Below, one piece after another: positions 1-6,335 of a stretch of DNA of 10,211 nt (positions within the stretch are counted from its first letter, which is position 1; each line of letters opens with the position of its first letter). The notes under the pieces are model-generated. The model had not been told where the DNA came from. It was given only the letters and a program-made list of their open reading frames with translations, and searched no databases. The position numbers were made by a program, and so were the translations under genes. Origin of the DNA: Acholeplasmataceae bacterium. GTDB lineage: Bacteria > Bacillota_I > Bacilli_A > Acholeplasmatales > Acholeplasmataceae. The DNA lies in contig JAFGTI010000098.1 of NCBI GenBank assembly GCA_016934175.1, positions 1-10,211 of the forward strand, read 5' to 3'.

Positions 1-243
1 TCATTTACAGTCTATGATCATGTAGAAGTCTTTGCACAAAAATTGACGACGAAGTATCAGAGTGTTCTTGTGTTTGGAAGAGCTAAAGTCATTCCAGCAA
101 CACAAGAAATATTATTAGCATTGATAAAAAAATATGTTAACATGGATATTGAAAAAGCAACCAAGTTAATTGAAAATGAAATTATGGATACTGCAATCAT
201 CGAAATTGAAATTGATCATCTATCTGGGAAGATATCAAAGTAG
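1..243 (+). CDS. Pyridoxamine 5'-phosphate oxidase-like FMN split-barrel protein, C-terminal part
   Basis: The reading frame is open from the first base, so only the last 80 codons are present and the start lies outside the window; the TTG at 43 is an internal codon, not a start. The fragment reads through YQSVLVFGRAKVI and ends with IEIEIDHLSGKISK. This resembles the second half of the pyridoxamine-phosphate-oxidase-like/NimA family, where a 'SVivfGrA' strand is followed by a helix and a closing 'vieIeiehitGK' strand. Such proteins bind FMN (sometimes F420 or heme) in a dimeric split barrel and are soluble. The substrate cannot be told. It ends in TAG and is followed after 23 bases by a nitroreductase-family gene on the same strand, so the two are probably co-transcribed. 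Family assignment rests on pattern recognition of a partial sequence. Confidence 0.72.
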   Translation, partial: SFTVYDHVEVFAQKLTTKYQSVLVFGRAKVIPATQEILLALIKKYVNMDIEKATKLIENEIMDTAIIEIEIDHLSGKISK

Positions 244-266
244 AACAATACGGTAAGGAGAAACAA

Positions 267-1010
267 ATGGAAGACTATGTAAAAAACGAAATTAAGAATA
301 ATCGAAGAGCAATAAAAGAAGATTGGCGAGAACTCAGAAGTATCAAAACTGATCGACAATTAAACTTAGAAAGACCAGAGATGTTTAAACAAGGAAAACC
401 TGGTTCTATGCTGATAGAGTTAAAAAAGGAGTTTCCCAATATTAAACAAAAAACTTTATCAGAGTGTATCAAGAGTAGAAGATCACTGAGAAGTTATAAA
501 GATCAAAGTCTTACTTTTGAAGAACTGACTTATCTTTTATGGGAAACATCAAGAGTGGATGCATATAGACCAGGTGTAACTTTTAGAACCATACCTACAG
601 CTGGTGCAACCAATTCTATGGAGACCTATGTCTTTTTAAATAAAGTTGAGGGAATAAAACAAGGATTATATTTATATGTGCAAGATAAACATCAACTATC
701 ATTGATCGATGATAGTAAAGATTTAAAAGAAAGAGTTGATGAAGCTCTATATGGTCAATTAAGAGGAGCTCCTGTTGTGTTTTTCTTTACAGCTACACCC
801 TATAGAACAGAATATAAGTATGCACACTTATCTCATAAAATGATTGCTATTGAAGCTGGACATGCAGGACAAAATTTATCACTTGCTGCAGAAGTGATTG
901 ATTGTGGAGCTGTCGCACTTTGTGCTTATGTCCAAGAGTATTGTGATCGATTACTCGGTATTGGTGAAGAAGAATTTGTAACATATGCGATTACCTTAGG
1001 TAAAAGATAA
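267..1010 (+). CDS. SagB/ThcOx-type nitroreductase-family FMN oxidoreductase
   Basis: A complete 247-residue protein with a clear AAGGAG site at 255-260 before the ATG. After a charged N-terminal stretch of about 60 residues comes the family's phosphate-binding arginine motif SRRSLRSY (70-77). PTAGATNSMETYV (110-122) and GIKQGLYLY (129-137) match the SagB/ThcOx pattern 'PSAGALyplElYv...GLYhY'. EAGHAGQNLSLAAE (196-209) and a C-terminal GIGEEEFVTYAITLGK follow. Family members are FMN-dependent dehydrogenases; SagB and ThcOx oxidise azolines in peptide natural products, but many relatives stand alone with unknown substrates. No YcaO cyclodehydratase, E1-like protein or precursor peptide is visible nearby, so a peptide-modifying role is not supported. 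No signal peptide, so probably cytoplasmic. Likely in an operon with the preceding split-barrel flavoprotein, and ends at a hairpin terminator shared with the convergent nqr operon. Confidence 0.85.
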   Translation: MEDYVKNEIKNNRRAIKEDWRELRSIKTDRQLNLERPEMFKQGKPGSMLIELKKEFPNIKQKTLSECIKSRRSLRSYKDQSLTFEELTYLLWETSRVDAYRPGVTFRTIPTAGATNSMETYVFLNKVEGIKQGLYLYVQDKHQLSLIDDSKDLKERVDEALYGQLRGAPVVFFFTATPYRTEYKYAHLSHKMIAIEAGHAGQNLSLAAEVIDCGAVALCAYVQEYCDRLLGIGEEEFVTYAITLGKR

Positions 1011-1034
1011 ATAGTTATTTTACAATTTAAAATG

Positions 1035-1061
1035 AAAAGAACCCTATAAAAGGATTCTTTT
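1035..1061. terminator. Hairpin terminator between convergent genes, probably bidirectional
   Basis: AAAAGAA (1035-1041) pairs with TTCTTTT (1055-1061); after one C/A mismatch, CC pairs with GG around a 7-base loop. On the plus strand it runs into a T tract to 1064, terminating the nitroreductase gene. On the minus strand it begins just after the nqrF stop codon and is followed by a short T-rich stretch (CATTTT), so it can also end the nqr transcript. Confidence 0.72.
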
Positions 1062-1066
1062 TTTGT

Positions 1067-2149
1067 TTAAGAGAATTTGTCATAGAAAACATTTTCAGGT
1101 TGAATCTTATGCTTATTTAATACATTAATACAAGCATTGATCATGCCAGGCGATCCACATAAATAAGCTTCAGCTTCAGTTAAATTATCAGTAAAGCGGT
1201 CAACAACATCGGTAATAAGGCCAACCTCACCCTGCCAGTTATCTTCTGGAAGTGGTGCTGATAATGCAGGTATATATTGGAAATTAGGAAATTCTTTCGC
1301 TAATTCCATAAATTCTTCAGTGTAATACAAATCAGCTTTAGATTTCGCTCCGAAGAAGTACTTAACTTTTCTTTGCATACCGCGATCTTTTAAATAATAG
1401 AGTATTGAACGAATCGGAGCCTTGCCGGATCCACCAGCGATGCAGATCATTTCTCTATTTGAGTTTTCTTGAAGGTAGAAATGACCATAAGGTCCTGTAA
1501 CAATAATTTTGTCTCCAACCTCTAAAGCTTTATGGACAAATCCTGTTGCTTGTCCATTAGGTACCATTCGAATAATAAATTCTATATGATGCGCTTCTTT
1601 TGGATTGGATGCAATTGAGTAAGCACGAATGACTTCAATTCCAGGAACTTTGAGTTGAGCATATTGACCTGGTTTGAAATGCATTGTATCGGGATCAATT
1701 AATTTAAGACGCACTAATTTTGTATCATAAGTTAAATCTTTCATTTGTTCAACAACAGTTTTAAATTCTTGAGCATTGAGTAATTCATTTGGAATCTCAA
1801 TTTTCATGTTATCTCTTACTTTAACTTGACAAGACAAACGAGTTCCATTTTTTCTTTCTTCATCAGATAGAAAAGGTTCTTCGGTAGGTTTGATTTCTCC
1901 TCCACCCTCGATTAATCTGAACTTACAAAATCCACAAGTTGCTTTACCACCACATGCTGATGGAATAAATATTTTATGTTGAGCTAATGTATTGAGTAGT
2001 GTGTCATCCCCTTTGACAGGGATTTCAGTTTCCTCATTGATGGTGATTACTTTCTCTCCTCCGCCACCTAATAATTTTTCAGCAAGAATTAGAAGTATAG
2101 CGATGACGAGAAGTACACCGATTAATATAATGGGTACGTATATATTCAT
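1067..2149 (-). CDS. nqrF: NQR complex subunit F: NADH-oxidising 2Fe-2S/FAD reductase
   Basis: A 360-residue entry subunit that takes electrons from NADH. One N-terminal membrane helix (about 3-23) anchors it. A plant-type ferredoxin domain follows with cluster ligands C66, C72, C75 (ACGG, TCGFC) and C107 (LSCQV), spaced as in NqrF. Then comes a ferredoxin-reductase module: flavin motif RAYSIAS (175-181), NADH motif GGSGKAP (239-245), YLCGSPGM (329-336) and a C-terminal VFYDKF. Compared with the roughly 407-residue Vibrio protein as I recall it, most of the difference is a missing insertion before the RAYS flavin motif. The ATG is fixed by AGGAGG (2154-2159). It is the last gene of the operon, 12 bases after nqrE, and is followed by a hairpin. 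DmpP-type oxygenase reductases have similar modules, but the membrane helix and operon exclude that. Confidence 0.95.
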   Translation of the reverse strand: MNIYVPIILIGVLLVIAILLILAEKLLGGGGEKVITINEETEIPVKGDDTLLNTLAQHKIFIPSACGGKATCGFCKFRLIEGGGEIKPTEEPFLSDEERKNGTRLSCQVKVRDNMKIEIPNELLNAQEFKTVVEQMKDLTYDTKLVRLKLIDPDTMHFKPGQYAQLKVPGIEVIRAYSIASNPKEAHHIEFIIRMVPNGQATGFVHKALEVGDKIIVTGPYGHFYLQENSNREMICIAGGSGKAPIRSILYYLKDRGMQRKVKYFFGAKSKADLYYTEEFMELAKEFPNFQYIPALSAPLPEDNWQGEVGLITDVVDRFTDNLTEAEAYLCGSPGMINACINVLNKHKIQPENVFYDKFS

Positions 2150-2161
2150 ATGAACCTCCTG

Positions 2162-2743
2162 TTAAATGTTTGCAATGCCAGTAAATCCAATAAATGCTAA
2201 TGCTAAAATTCCTAAGATAATGAATACGATACCTTTTCCTGCTAAACCACGTGGTACATCACTGTTTTTAGCCATTTTTTCGCGAATGCCAGCAACTAAT
2301 ATGATGGCAAGCATCCAACCGACTGAAGAGCCAAATGAGAAGGCAGCAGTTTCAACAAAATTGTATTCTCTATTTACGAAGAATAATGAAACTGCTAAGA
2401 CAACACAGTTTACAGTGATTAAAGGAAGGAAAATACCAAAAGCATTATATAGTTTGGGTATGAATTTTTCTAAAAACATTTCTAGGAATTGAACTGTTGC
2501 TGCAATCGTAATAATAAAGACGAGTAAAGCAAGATTAGTTGTTCCTGTACTTTTTAGAAGACTATAGATCGGCCAGTTAATAATACCGGTAATTGTAACC
2601 ACAAAGACTACTGCAATACCCATACCTTTTGCATTCTTAACATTTGTTGAGATTGCAATGAGAGGACACATTCCTAAAATATAGACTAAAGCGATATTGT
2701 TATTTAAAATTGTTCCATAAATAATTTCAATTATATGAGCCAT
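2162..2743 (-). CDS. nqrE: NQR complex integral membrane subunit E
   Basis: A 193-residue, very hydrophobic protein with about six membrane helices, the usual length for NqrE (RnfA homologue). C26 in LGMCPL and C113 in TVNCVV are at the positions of the conserved cysteines that, together with two in NqrD, hold the 2Fe-2S cluster in the middle of the membrane in the Vibrio complex. Other matches are AAFSFGSSVGW (133-143) and IREKM (153-157). NqrE and NqrD are inverted-topology partners that carry electrons from NqrF outward. Its AGGAGG (2751-2756) overlaps the nqrD stop codon, which suggests coupled translation. NqrE and RnfA are close relatives; the Nqr name is preferred because NqrF is encoded next and no RnfB or RnfC is present. 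Confidence 0.93.
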   Translation of the reverse strand: MAHIIEIIYGTILNNNIALVYILGMCPLIAISTNVKNAKGMGIAVVFVVTITGIINWPIYSLLKSTGTTNLALLVFIITIAATVQFLEMFLEKFIPKLYNAFGIFLPLITVNCVVLAVSLFFVNREYNFVETAAFSFGSSVGWMLAIILVAGIREKMAKNSDVPRGLAGKGIVFIILGILALAFIGFTGIANI

Positions 2744-2754
2744 ATCTATACCTC

Positions 2755-3378
2755 CTATGCTTCTTCATAATACTTAGACAATTCACGAATACCCCAAATA
2801 AGGAGCCCTAATACAAAGAATCCACCAGGTGCCATTGCCATGACTGTCCAATTAACCCAAGTGCCTGGCATGATGCGGTAATTTAGAATCGTACCAAATG
2901 CTAATAATTCACGAACAACAGCAACCATAATTAAAATAAATGTATAGCCCATACCACTAGCAAAGCCATCAACTAACGTATATCTTACAGGATTTTTAGA
3001 AGCAAATGCTTCTGCTCGACCCATAACAATACAGTTTGTGATAATCAAACCTACATAAGCACCAAGTGCTTTTGCTATACTAGGAAAATAAGCTTGTAAG
3101 AACATTTGAACTAAAATAACAAATGATGAGATAATCACCATATAGGTTACCATTCTAACCTTTGGAGGAATGAAGTTTCTAATTAAGGAGACAGTAGCAG
3201 AACTTGCCATAACGACAAAAGTAACACCTAGTCCCATTGCAATCGCATTATCAACGCGATTGGTAACAGCTAGTGCAGAACAGATGCCAAGAACTGCGAT
3301 GACAATTGGATTATTTTTAGATAATCCATCTTTCATGATGTTATACCATTTGGTATATTTTATTCTAATGAGTTTCAT
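2755..3378 (-). CDS. nqrD: NQR complex integral membrane subunit D
   Basis: A 207-residue membrane protein with about six helices, related to NqrD/RnfE. The diagnostic stretches are NNPIVIAVLGICSALAVTN (22-40) and LIITNCIVMGRAEAFA (111-126). C33 and C116 are the expected ligands for the intramembrane 2Fe-2S cluster shared with NqrE. The basic N terminus before the first helix probably stays in the cytoplasm. Translation starts behind a near-perfect AGGAGGTGAT (3382-3391) that overlaps the nqrC stop (3390-3392); the intergenic gap is 11 bases, as between nqrD and nqrE. All expected landmarks are present and nothing suggests a defect. Confidence 0.94.
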   Translation of the reverse strand: MKLIRIKYTKWYNIMKDGLSKNNPIVIAVLGICSALAVTNRVDNAIAMGLGVTFVVMASSATVSLIRNFIPPKVRMVTYMVIISSFVILVQMFLQAYFPSIAKALGAYVGLIITNCIVMGRAEAFASKNPVRYTLVDGFASGMGYTFILIMVAVVRELLAFGTILNYRIMPGTWVNWTVMAMAPGGFFVLGLLIWGIRELSKYYEEA

Positions 3379-3389
3379 GTCATCACCTC

Positions 3390-3971
3390 CTAATCCTGAT
3401 TATCCCAAGCAGTTTTATGCTCGGTATAAGCTTCATTTAAAATGAGTTCAACTGCTTTAGATGTTCTTGTTGCTCCTGTAATTGCATCAATTTCGTTTGC
3501 AGCATTTTCGCTAGTGTCTTTATTGATTTCAATTTGAGGAACCATCTTAATACCTATAAATGTAGATAGATAATTAGGTTCAGCTATAACACCTCCAAGA
3601 CCTGGAGTTTCTTCTTGCTGTAAGATCTTGATGCTTTGTATGGTTTCAAAGTCTGATTCTAGTGTGATGATTCCGATAATTGGACCCCAAACTCCACCAC
3701 CATTAAACATATAACTGATAGAACCAGTTTCTTTATCTTCATAAAAAGTAAGTCCATCAAGTTCAATCGTATTTATAGTTTCTGAGAATACATCATGTAT
3801 ATTTGAAAAAGTATAAGAAATATCATTTGAGTCTAGAATAGCTGACTTAAGGTCTGCTTCCTTATTTGCCTCAATCAAATCTCTTGTTAAGTAATCTCCA
3901 CCAAGAAGTAATACTGATGTAATAGTACCTAAGATAATGACGAATAATATCATTTTTACATATTGATTCAT
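3390..3971 (-). CDS. nqrC: NQR complex FMN-carrying subunit C
   Basis: A 193-residue subunit with one N-terminal membrane helix (about 5-24) and a domain outside the cytoplasmic membrane. The covalent flavin motif DAITGAT (162-168) is intact, with T168 the expected attachment residue for FMN by phosphoester bond, a modification made by the ApbE flavin transferase; no apbE is in this window. Other family marks are GGGVWGPIIGIITLE (91-105) and EETPGLGG (120-127). It is shorter than Vibrio NqrC (about 257 residues) and nearer in size to RnfG. The start overlaps the nqrB stop in an ATGA and has a GGAGGTGAT site inside the nqrB end, so its translation is probably coupled to nqrB. RnfG is the main alternative name; the operon favours NqrC. 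Confidence 0.93.
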   Translation of the reverse strand: MNQYVKMILFVIILGTITSVLLLGGDYLTRDLIEANKEADLKSAILDSNDISYTFSNIHDVFSETINTIELDGLTFYEDKETGSISYMFNGGGVWGPIIGIITLESDFETIQSIKILQQEETPGLGGVIAEPNYLSTFIGIKMVPQIEINKDTSENAANEIDAITGATRTSKAVELILNEAYTEHKTAWDNQD

Positions 3972-4903
3972 GCCATCACCTCCACAGGTTCTACAGGTGT
4001 AATTTCTTTATTGTTCCAATTATCAATGAGTGGAGAAATAGCATTCATGATGATGACACTAAATGTGACACCTTCAGGAAATGCTGCAAAATTTCTAATT
4101 AAGACAGTTAAAAAGCCTAATCCAAAACCATATATCATCTTTCCAATAGATTTAGAAGGAGCAGTAACTGGATCAGTAGCCACAAAGAATGCGCCAAACA
4201 TAATTCCTCCAGTAAATATGGAAAGTAGAGGATCTTTGAAAGTTGTTGGATCAAAAAGGTGTCCTATCCATGTAAGTAAGAAGACGGAACCAATAAAAAA
4301 TAATGGAATTCGCCAATCTGCGATTTTTAAAGCAATAAGTCCAAGACCTAAAACAATAATGCCTAATCTAAAGGTTTCACCCAATGTTCCTGGAATCATT
4401 CCAAAAAGTAAGTCTGTAAACGAATAATCAAATGGAAGTCCTCTTCCTAATGAAATCAAAGGAGTGACTGCTGATACAATATCAGTTACAGGATCTAACC
4501 ACATTGTTGCCATAAATGCTGGAAAAGATATTTGTACAAACAAAACACCCACGAGTGCTGGGTTAAATACAGTTTTTCCTAGACCACCAAAGATACTTTT
4601 ACCAAAGAAAATACCAAAACCAGAACCAATAGCGACCATCCATAATGGTGCAGTTGGAGGCATGAGTAGTGCAAATACTAATGGTGTCACCATCCAACTC
4701 ATATCTAATTTCTTTTTTCTTATTTTGGCAAAGATAAGTTCAATAGTAATCGACACTGCATAAGATACTGCTGCAATTGCTAAGACATACCAACCGAAAA
4801 TAACAGTGGCAGCAATTAATAATATGCCTAAAAACCCAGTAAAAATCAGCAAGTTTTTTTGTGTCAGGGCATCTGCGTGCAAAGTTTGTCCGCTTTGAGT
4901 CAT
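3968..4903 (-). CDS. nqrB: NQR complex integral membrane subunit B, short form
   Basis: A 311-residue multi-helix membrane protein of the NqrB/RnfD family and the first gene of the operon. NqrB-like stretches are ALLMPPTAPLW (78-88), FGGLGKTVFNPALVG (105-119), IPGTLGETF (170-178) and ATDPVTAPSKS (242-252). The segment DIVSAVTPL (141-149) lies where the family carries its covalent FMN motif (S/T-G-A-T), giving T147 as the likely attachment residue, with V in place of A and A in place of G. The first membrane helix starts near residue 18; Vibrio NqrB (about 415 residues) has a much longer cytoplasmic N terminus. The ribosome site is weak (GGTGA at 4908-4912) compared with the other genes of the operon. 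It ends in TGA overlapping the nqrC start. No nqrA precedes it: the promoter lies directly upstream. Confidence 0.92.
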   Translation of the reverse strand: MTQSGQTLHADALTQKNLLIFTGFLGILLIAATVIFGWYVLAIAAVSYAVSITIELIFAKIRKKKLDMSWMVTPLVFALLMPPTAPLWMVAIGSGFGIFFGKSIFGGLGKTVFNPALVGVLFVQISFPAFMATMWLDPVTDIVSAVTPLISLGRGLPFDYSFTDLLFGMIPGTLGETFRLGIIVLGLGLIALKIADWRIPLFFIGSVFLLTWIGHLFDPTTFKDPLLSIFTGGIMFGAFFVATDPVTAPSKSIGKMIYGFGLGFLTVLIRNFAAFPEGVTFSVIIMNAISPLIDNWNNKEITPVEPVEVMA

Positions 4904-4975
4904 AGTTTCACCGCTTTCTTTTTGGTTATAATATATATAAAAAGTTAATCAAATATAGAAGAATCATTTTTTTTA

Positions 4976-4984
4976 ATTATAGCA
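4976..4984 (-). promoter_or_regulatory. Extended -10 promoter of the nqr operon
   Basis: Read on the minus strand this is TGCTATAAT, a perfect extended -10 element (TGn + TATAAT). No good -35 box lies 17 bases upstream, as is common for extended -10 promoters. Transcription would start near 4969, leaving a leader of about 65 bases before nqrB. A 10-base palindrome (5003-5012) sits where a -35 box would be. Confidence 0.6.
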
Positions 4985-5002
4985 TAATACGATGTATTAA
5001 TG

Positions 5003-5012
5003 CTAATATTAG
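5003..5012. repeat. 10-base perfect palindrome in the divergent promoter region
   Basis: CTAATATTAG is a perfect palindrome lying at about -34 to -43 relative to the inferred nqr transcription start. A regulator bound here could control the operon, but a 10-base AT-rich palindrome can arise by chance and I do not recognise a known operator. Confidence 0.25.
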
Positions 5013-5092
5013 GAACTATAAAACTTTTACATGGCCTATCCTATGCGATGATGATACTACTTAAATTTGGACGAAGTAAACAAATAGGTATA

Positions 5093-5101
5093 TGATATAA
5101 T
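5093..5101 (+). promoter_or_regulatory. Extended -10 promoter of the serine hydrolase gene
   Basis: TGATATAAT is a perfect extended -10. A TTGGAC at 5067-5072 is too far away (23 bases) to serve as a normal -35. The start would be near 5108, giving a leader of about 84 bases. The inverted repeat TTAAGT(5106-5111)/ACTTAA(5121-5126) begins right at the expected transcription start, a typical place for a repressor site. Confidence 0.55.
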
Positions 5102-5105
5102 TATT

Positions 5106-5126
5106 TTAAGTATCACGATAACTTAA
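5106..5126. repeat. Inverted repeat at the start of the serine hydrolase transcript
   Basis: TTAAGT and ACTTAA are perfect 6-base inverted arms separated by 9 bases, just downstream of the -10 box. It could be an operator half-site pair; no T tract follows, so it is not a terminator. Regulator unknown. Confidence 0.3.
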
Positions 5127-5181
5127 GTGAATTAGAAAAGTGTAGTTAATGAAATAGCAAGTTTGAGCATAAATTATTTTT

Positions 5182-5187
5182 GGAGTG
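5182..5187 (+). promoter_or_regulatory. Ribosome binding site that sets the serine hydrolase start
   Basis: GGAGTG lies 4-9 bases before the ATG at 5192. An in-frame TTG at 5180 overlaps this site and cannot use it, so translation begins at 5192 and not at 5180. Confidence 0.7.
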
Positions 5188-5191
5188 TCAC

Positions 5192-6199
5192 ATGAGTAAA
5201 AACGTTGAAGAATTCAATCAATTATTTAAAAAACATTTTAATAAGAGTAAAAACTCGATATTATCCATGAGTATATCTAAAAATGATATAGTTAAATACT
5301 ATGAATTCAATAAAAAAGAAAACAGTGAAGATCTAAAATTTGGAATCGGATCCATTAGTAAAACTTTTATCGGTTCATATATTGCAAAACTAGTCTATGA
5401 AAACAAAATCAAGTTAGATGATAAACTCGATGATTATTTTGAGTTGAATAAAAAGATCAATTATCCAACGATTTTAGAGTTACTATCACATACATCAGGA
5501 TATTCATTTTTTATTCCAAGAATTCCAACATTAAAGGTTATGTTGCTTAATGGATTTAATAAAAAGAATATCTATGAAGGGGTAAATAGACAGTGGATCA
5601 CTTCATATTTATTACATCATCGACCCAGCAAATGTAAAATATATCGATATTCAGATTTCAATTACGCAGTTTTAGCGATTTTAATTGAAACGATTGAAAA
5701 AAGAAAATATAAAGAGGTCATGCGTGATTATATTAAAAATGATATTGGCTTAGCACATACAAACTATTATAATTTGAAAAGTTCTAGTGAGTGTCCATAC
5801 TCTTGGGTATGGGAAGATGATAATCCTTTTTTAGCTTCAGGTGGCATTTATTCAACATTAACAGATATGACAAAATTTCTTGAGTATCAAAATAATTTAG
5901 AGCATTCATATTTAGCTATAGCACATGGGAAACACGCAAAGATTAATCAAAAGAATATTTATTCTGGCTTTTCATGGAATTCATTTTATTCGGGGTCATT
6001 TTTTTGGCATATCGGTGGACAAGGTTATTTTAGATCTTATGCATTATTTGATAAAAAAAGAAGGATTACCATTGTTATCTTAGCAACAGTAGATATTAAC
6101 TTACAGCATGTCAATAGATTGGGCTCAAGTATGTATAGAAATCTAAAAAGAAATCATAAGCTTTTATTGAATTTTTTTGAGGAATTCGCATTGAATTAA
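5192..6199 (+). CDS. Beta-lactamase-fold serine hydrolase (class C / DD-peptidase-like)
   Basis: A 335-residue protein of the serine beta-lactamase-like superfamily (class C, DD-carboxypeptidase and esterase relatives). The catalytic motif SISK (S54-K57) provides the nucleophile and general base. The family stretch LLSHTSGY is at 98-105, the second motif is YSD (Y153-D155) where most members have YSN or YAN, and the third is HIG (H273-G275) followed by a glycine, standing for KTG/HxG. Length and motif spacing are normal. There is no signal peptide or membrane helix, which is unexpected for an enzyme acting on cell-wall peptides and points to a cytosolic esterase, amidase or peptidase. It stands alone between its own promoter and a strong terminator. 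Hydrolysis of beta-lactams cannot be inferred from the sequence, and the exact substrate is unknown. Confidence 0.85.
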   Translation: MSKNVEEFNQLFKKHFNKSKNSILSMSISKNDIVKYYEFNKKENSEDLKFGIGSISKTFIGSYIAKLVYENKIKLDDKLDDYFELNKKINYPTILELLSHTSGYSFFIPRIPTLKVMLLNGFNKKNIYEGVNRQWITSYLLHHRPSKCKIYRYSDFNYAVLAILIETIEKRKYKEVMRDYIKNDIGLAHTNYYNLKSSSECPYSWVWEDDNPFLASGGIYSTLTDMTKFLEYQNNLEHSYLAIAHGKHAKINQKNIYSGFSWNSFYSGSFFWHIGGQGYFRSYALFDKKRRITIVILATVDINLQHVNRLGSSMYRNLKRNHKLLLNFFEEFALN

Positions 6200-6215
6200 T
6201 TAAATAAAAAAAGAT

Positions 6216-6252
6216 GAACTTGCAATTGATAACAAAGCAAGTTCTTTTTATT
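6216..6252 (+). terminator. Strong intrinsic terminator after the serine hydrolase gene
   Basis: GAACTTGC (6216-6223) and GCAAGTTC (6237-6244) form a perfect 8-base stem with a 13-base loop, followed directly by TTTTTATTT. A run of A residues precedes the stem. It isolates the hydrolase from the downstream lipoprotein gene. Confidence 0.92.
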
Positions 6253-6291
6253 TATTGACTAAAAACTGAAATACAATCATTAATAAAGATG

Positions 6292-6300
6292 TGATATACT
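6292..6300 (+). promoter_or_regulatory. Extended -10 promoter of the lipoprotein gene
   Basis: TGATATACT is an extended -10 with one change from consensus. TTGACT at 6255-6260 resembles a -35 box but lies 34 bases away, too far to act with this -10. The inferred start is near 6307, with a leader of about 29 bases containing the GGAGGG ribosome site at 6325-6330. Confidence 0.55.
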
Positions 6301-6335
6301 GAAAATATAAAATATCATTTCAATGGAGGGAATTT

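Noticed and set aside
275..472. 65-codon minus-strand open frame inside the nitroreductase gene
   Set aside because: It lies opposite a well-supported gene and shows no family features.
3968..3970. TGA at the end of nqrB considered as a tryptophan codon (mycoplasma code)
   Set aside because: It overlaps the nqrC start in an ATGA junction, and tryptophan is written TGG throughout; reading through would add only a few residues.
3963..4427. 154-codon plus-strand open frame opposite nqrB
   Set aside because: It is the complement of the conserved nqrB coding sequence, has no recognisable domain and no good ribosome site. Other plus-strand frames opposite nqrB, nqrD and nqrE were rejected for the same reason.
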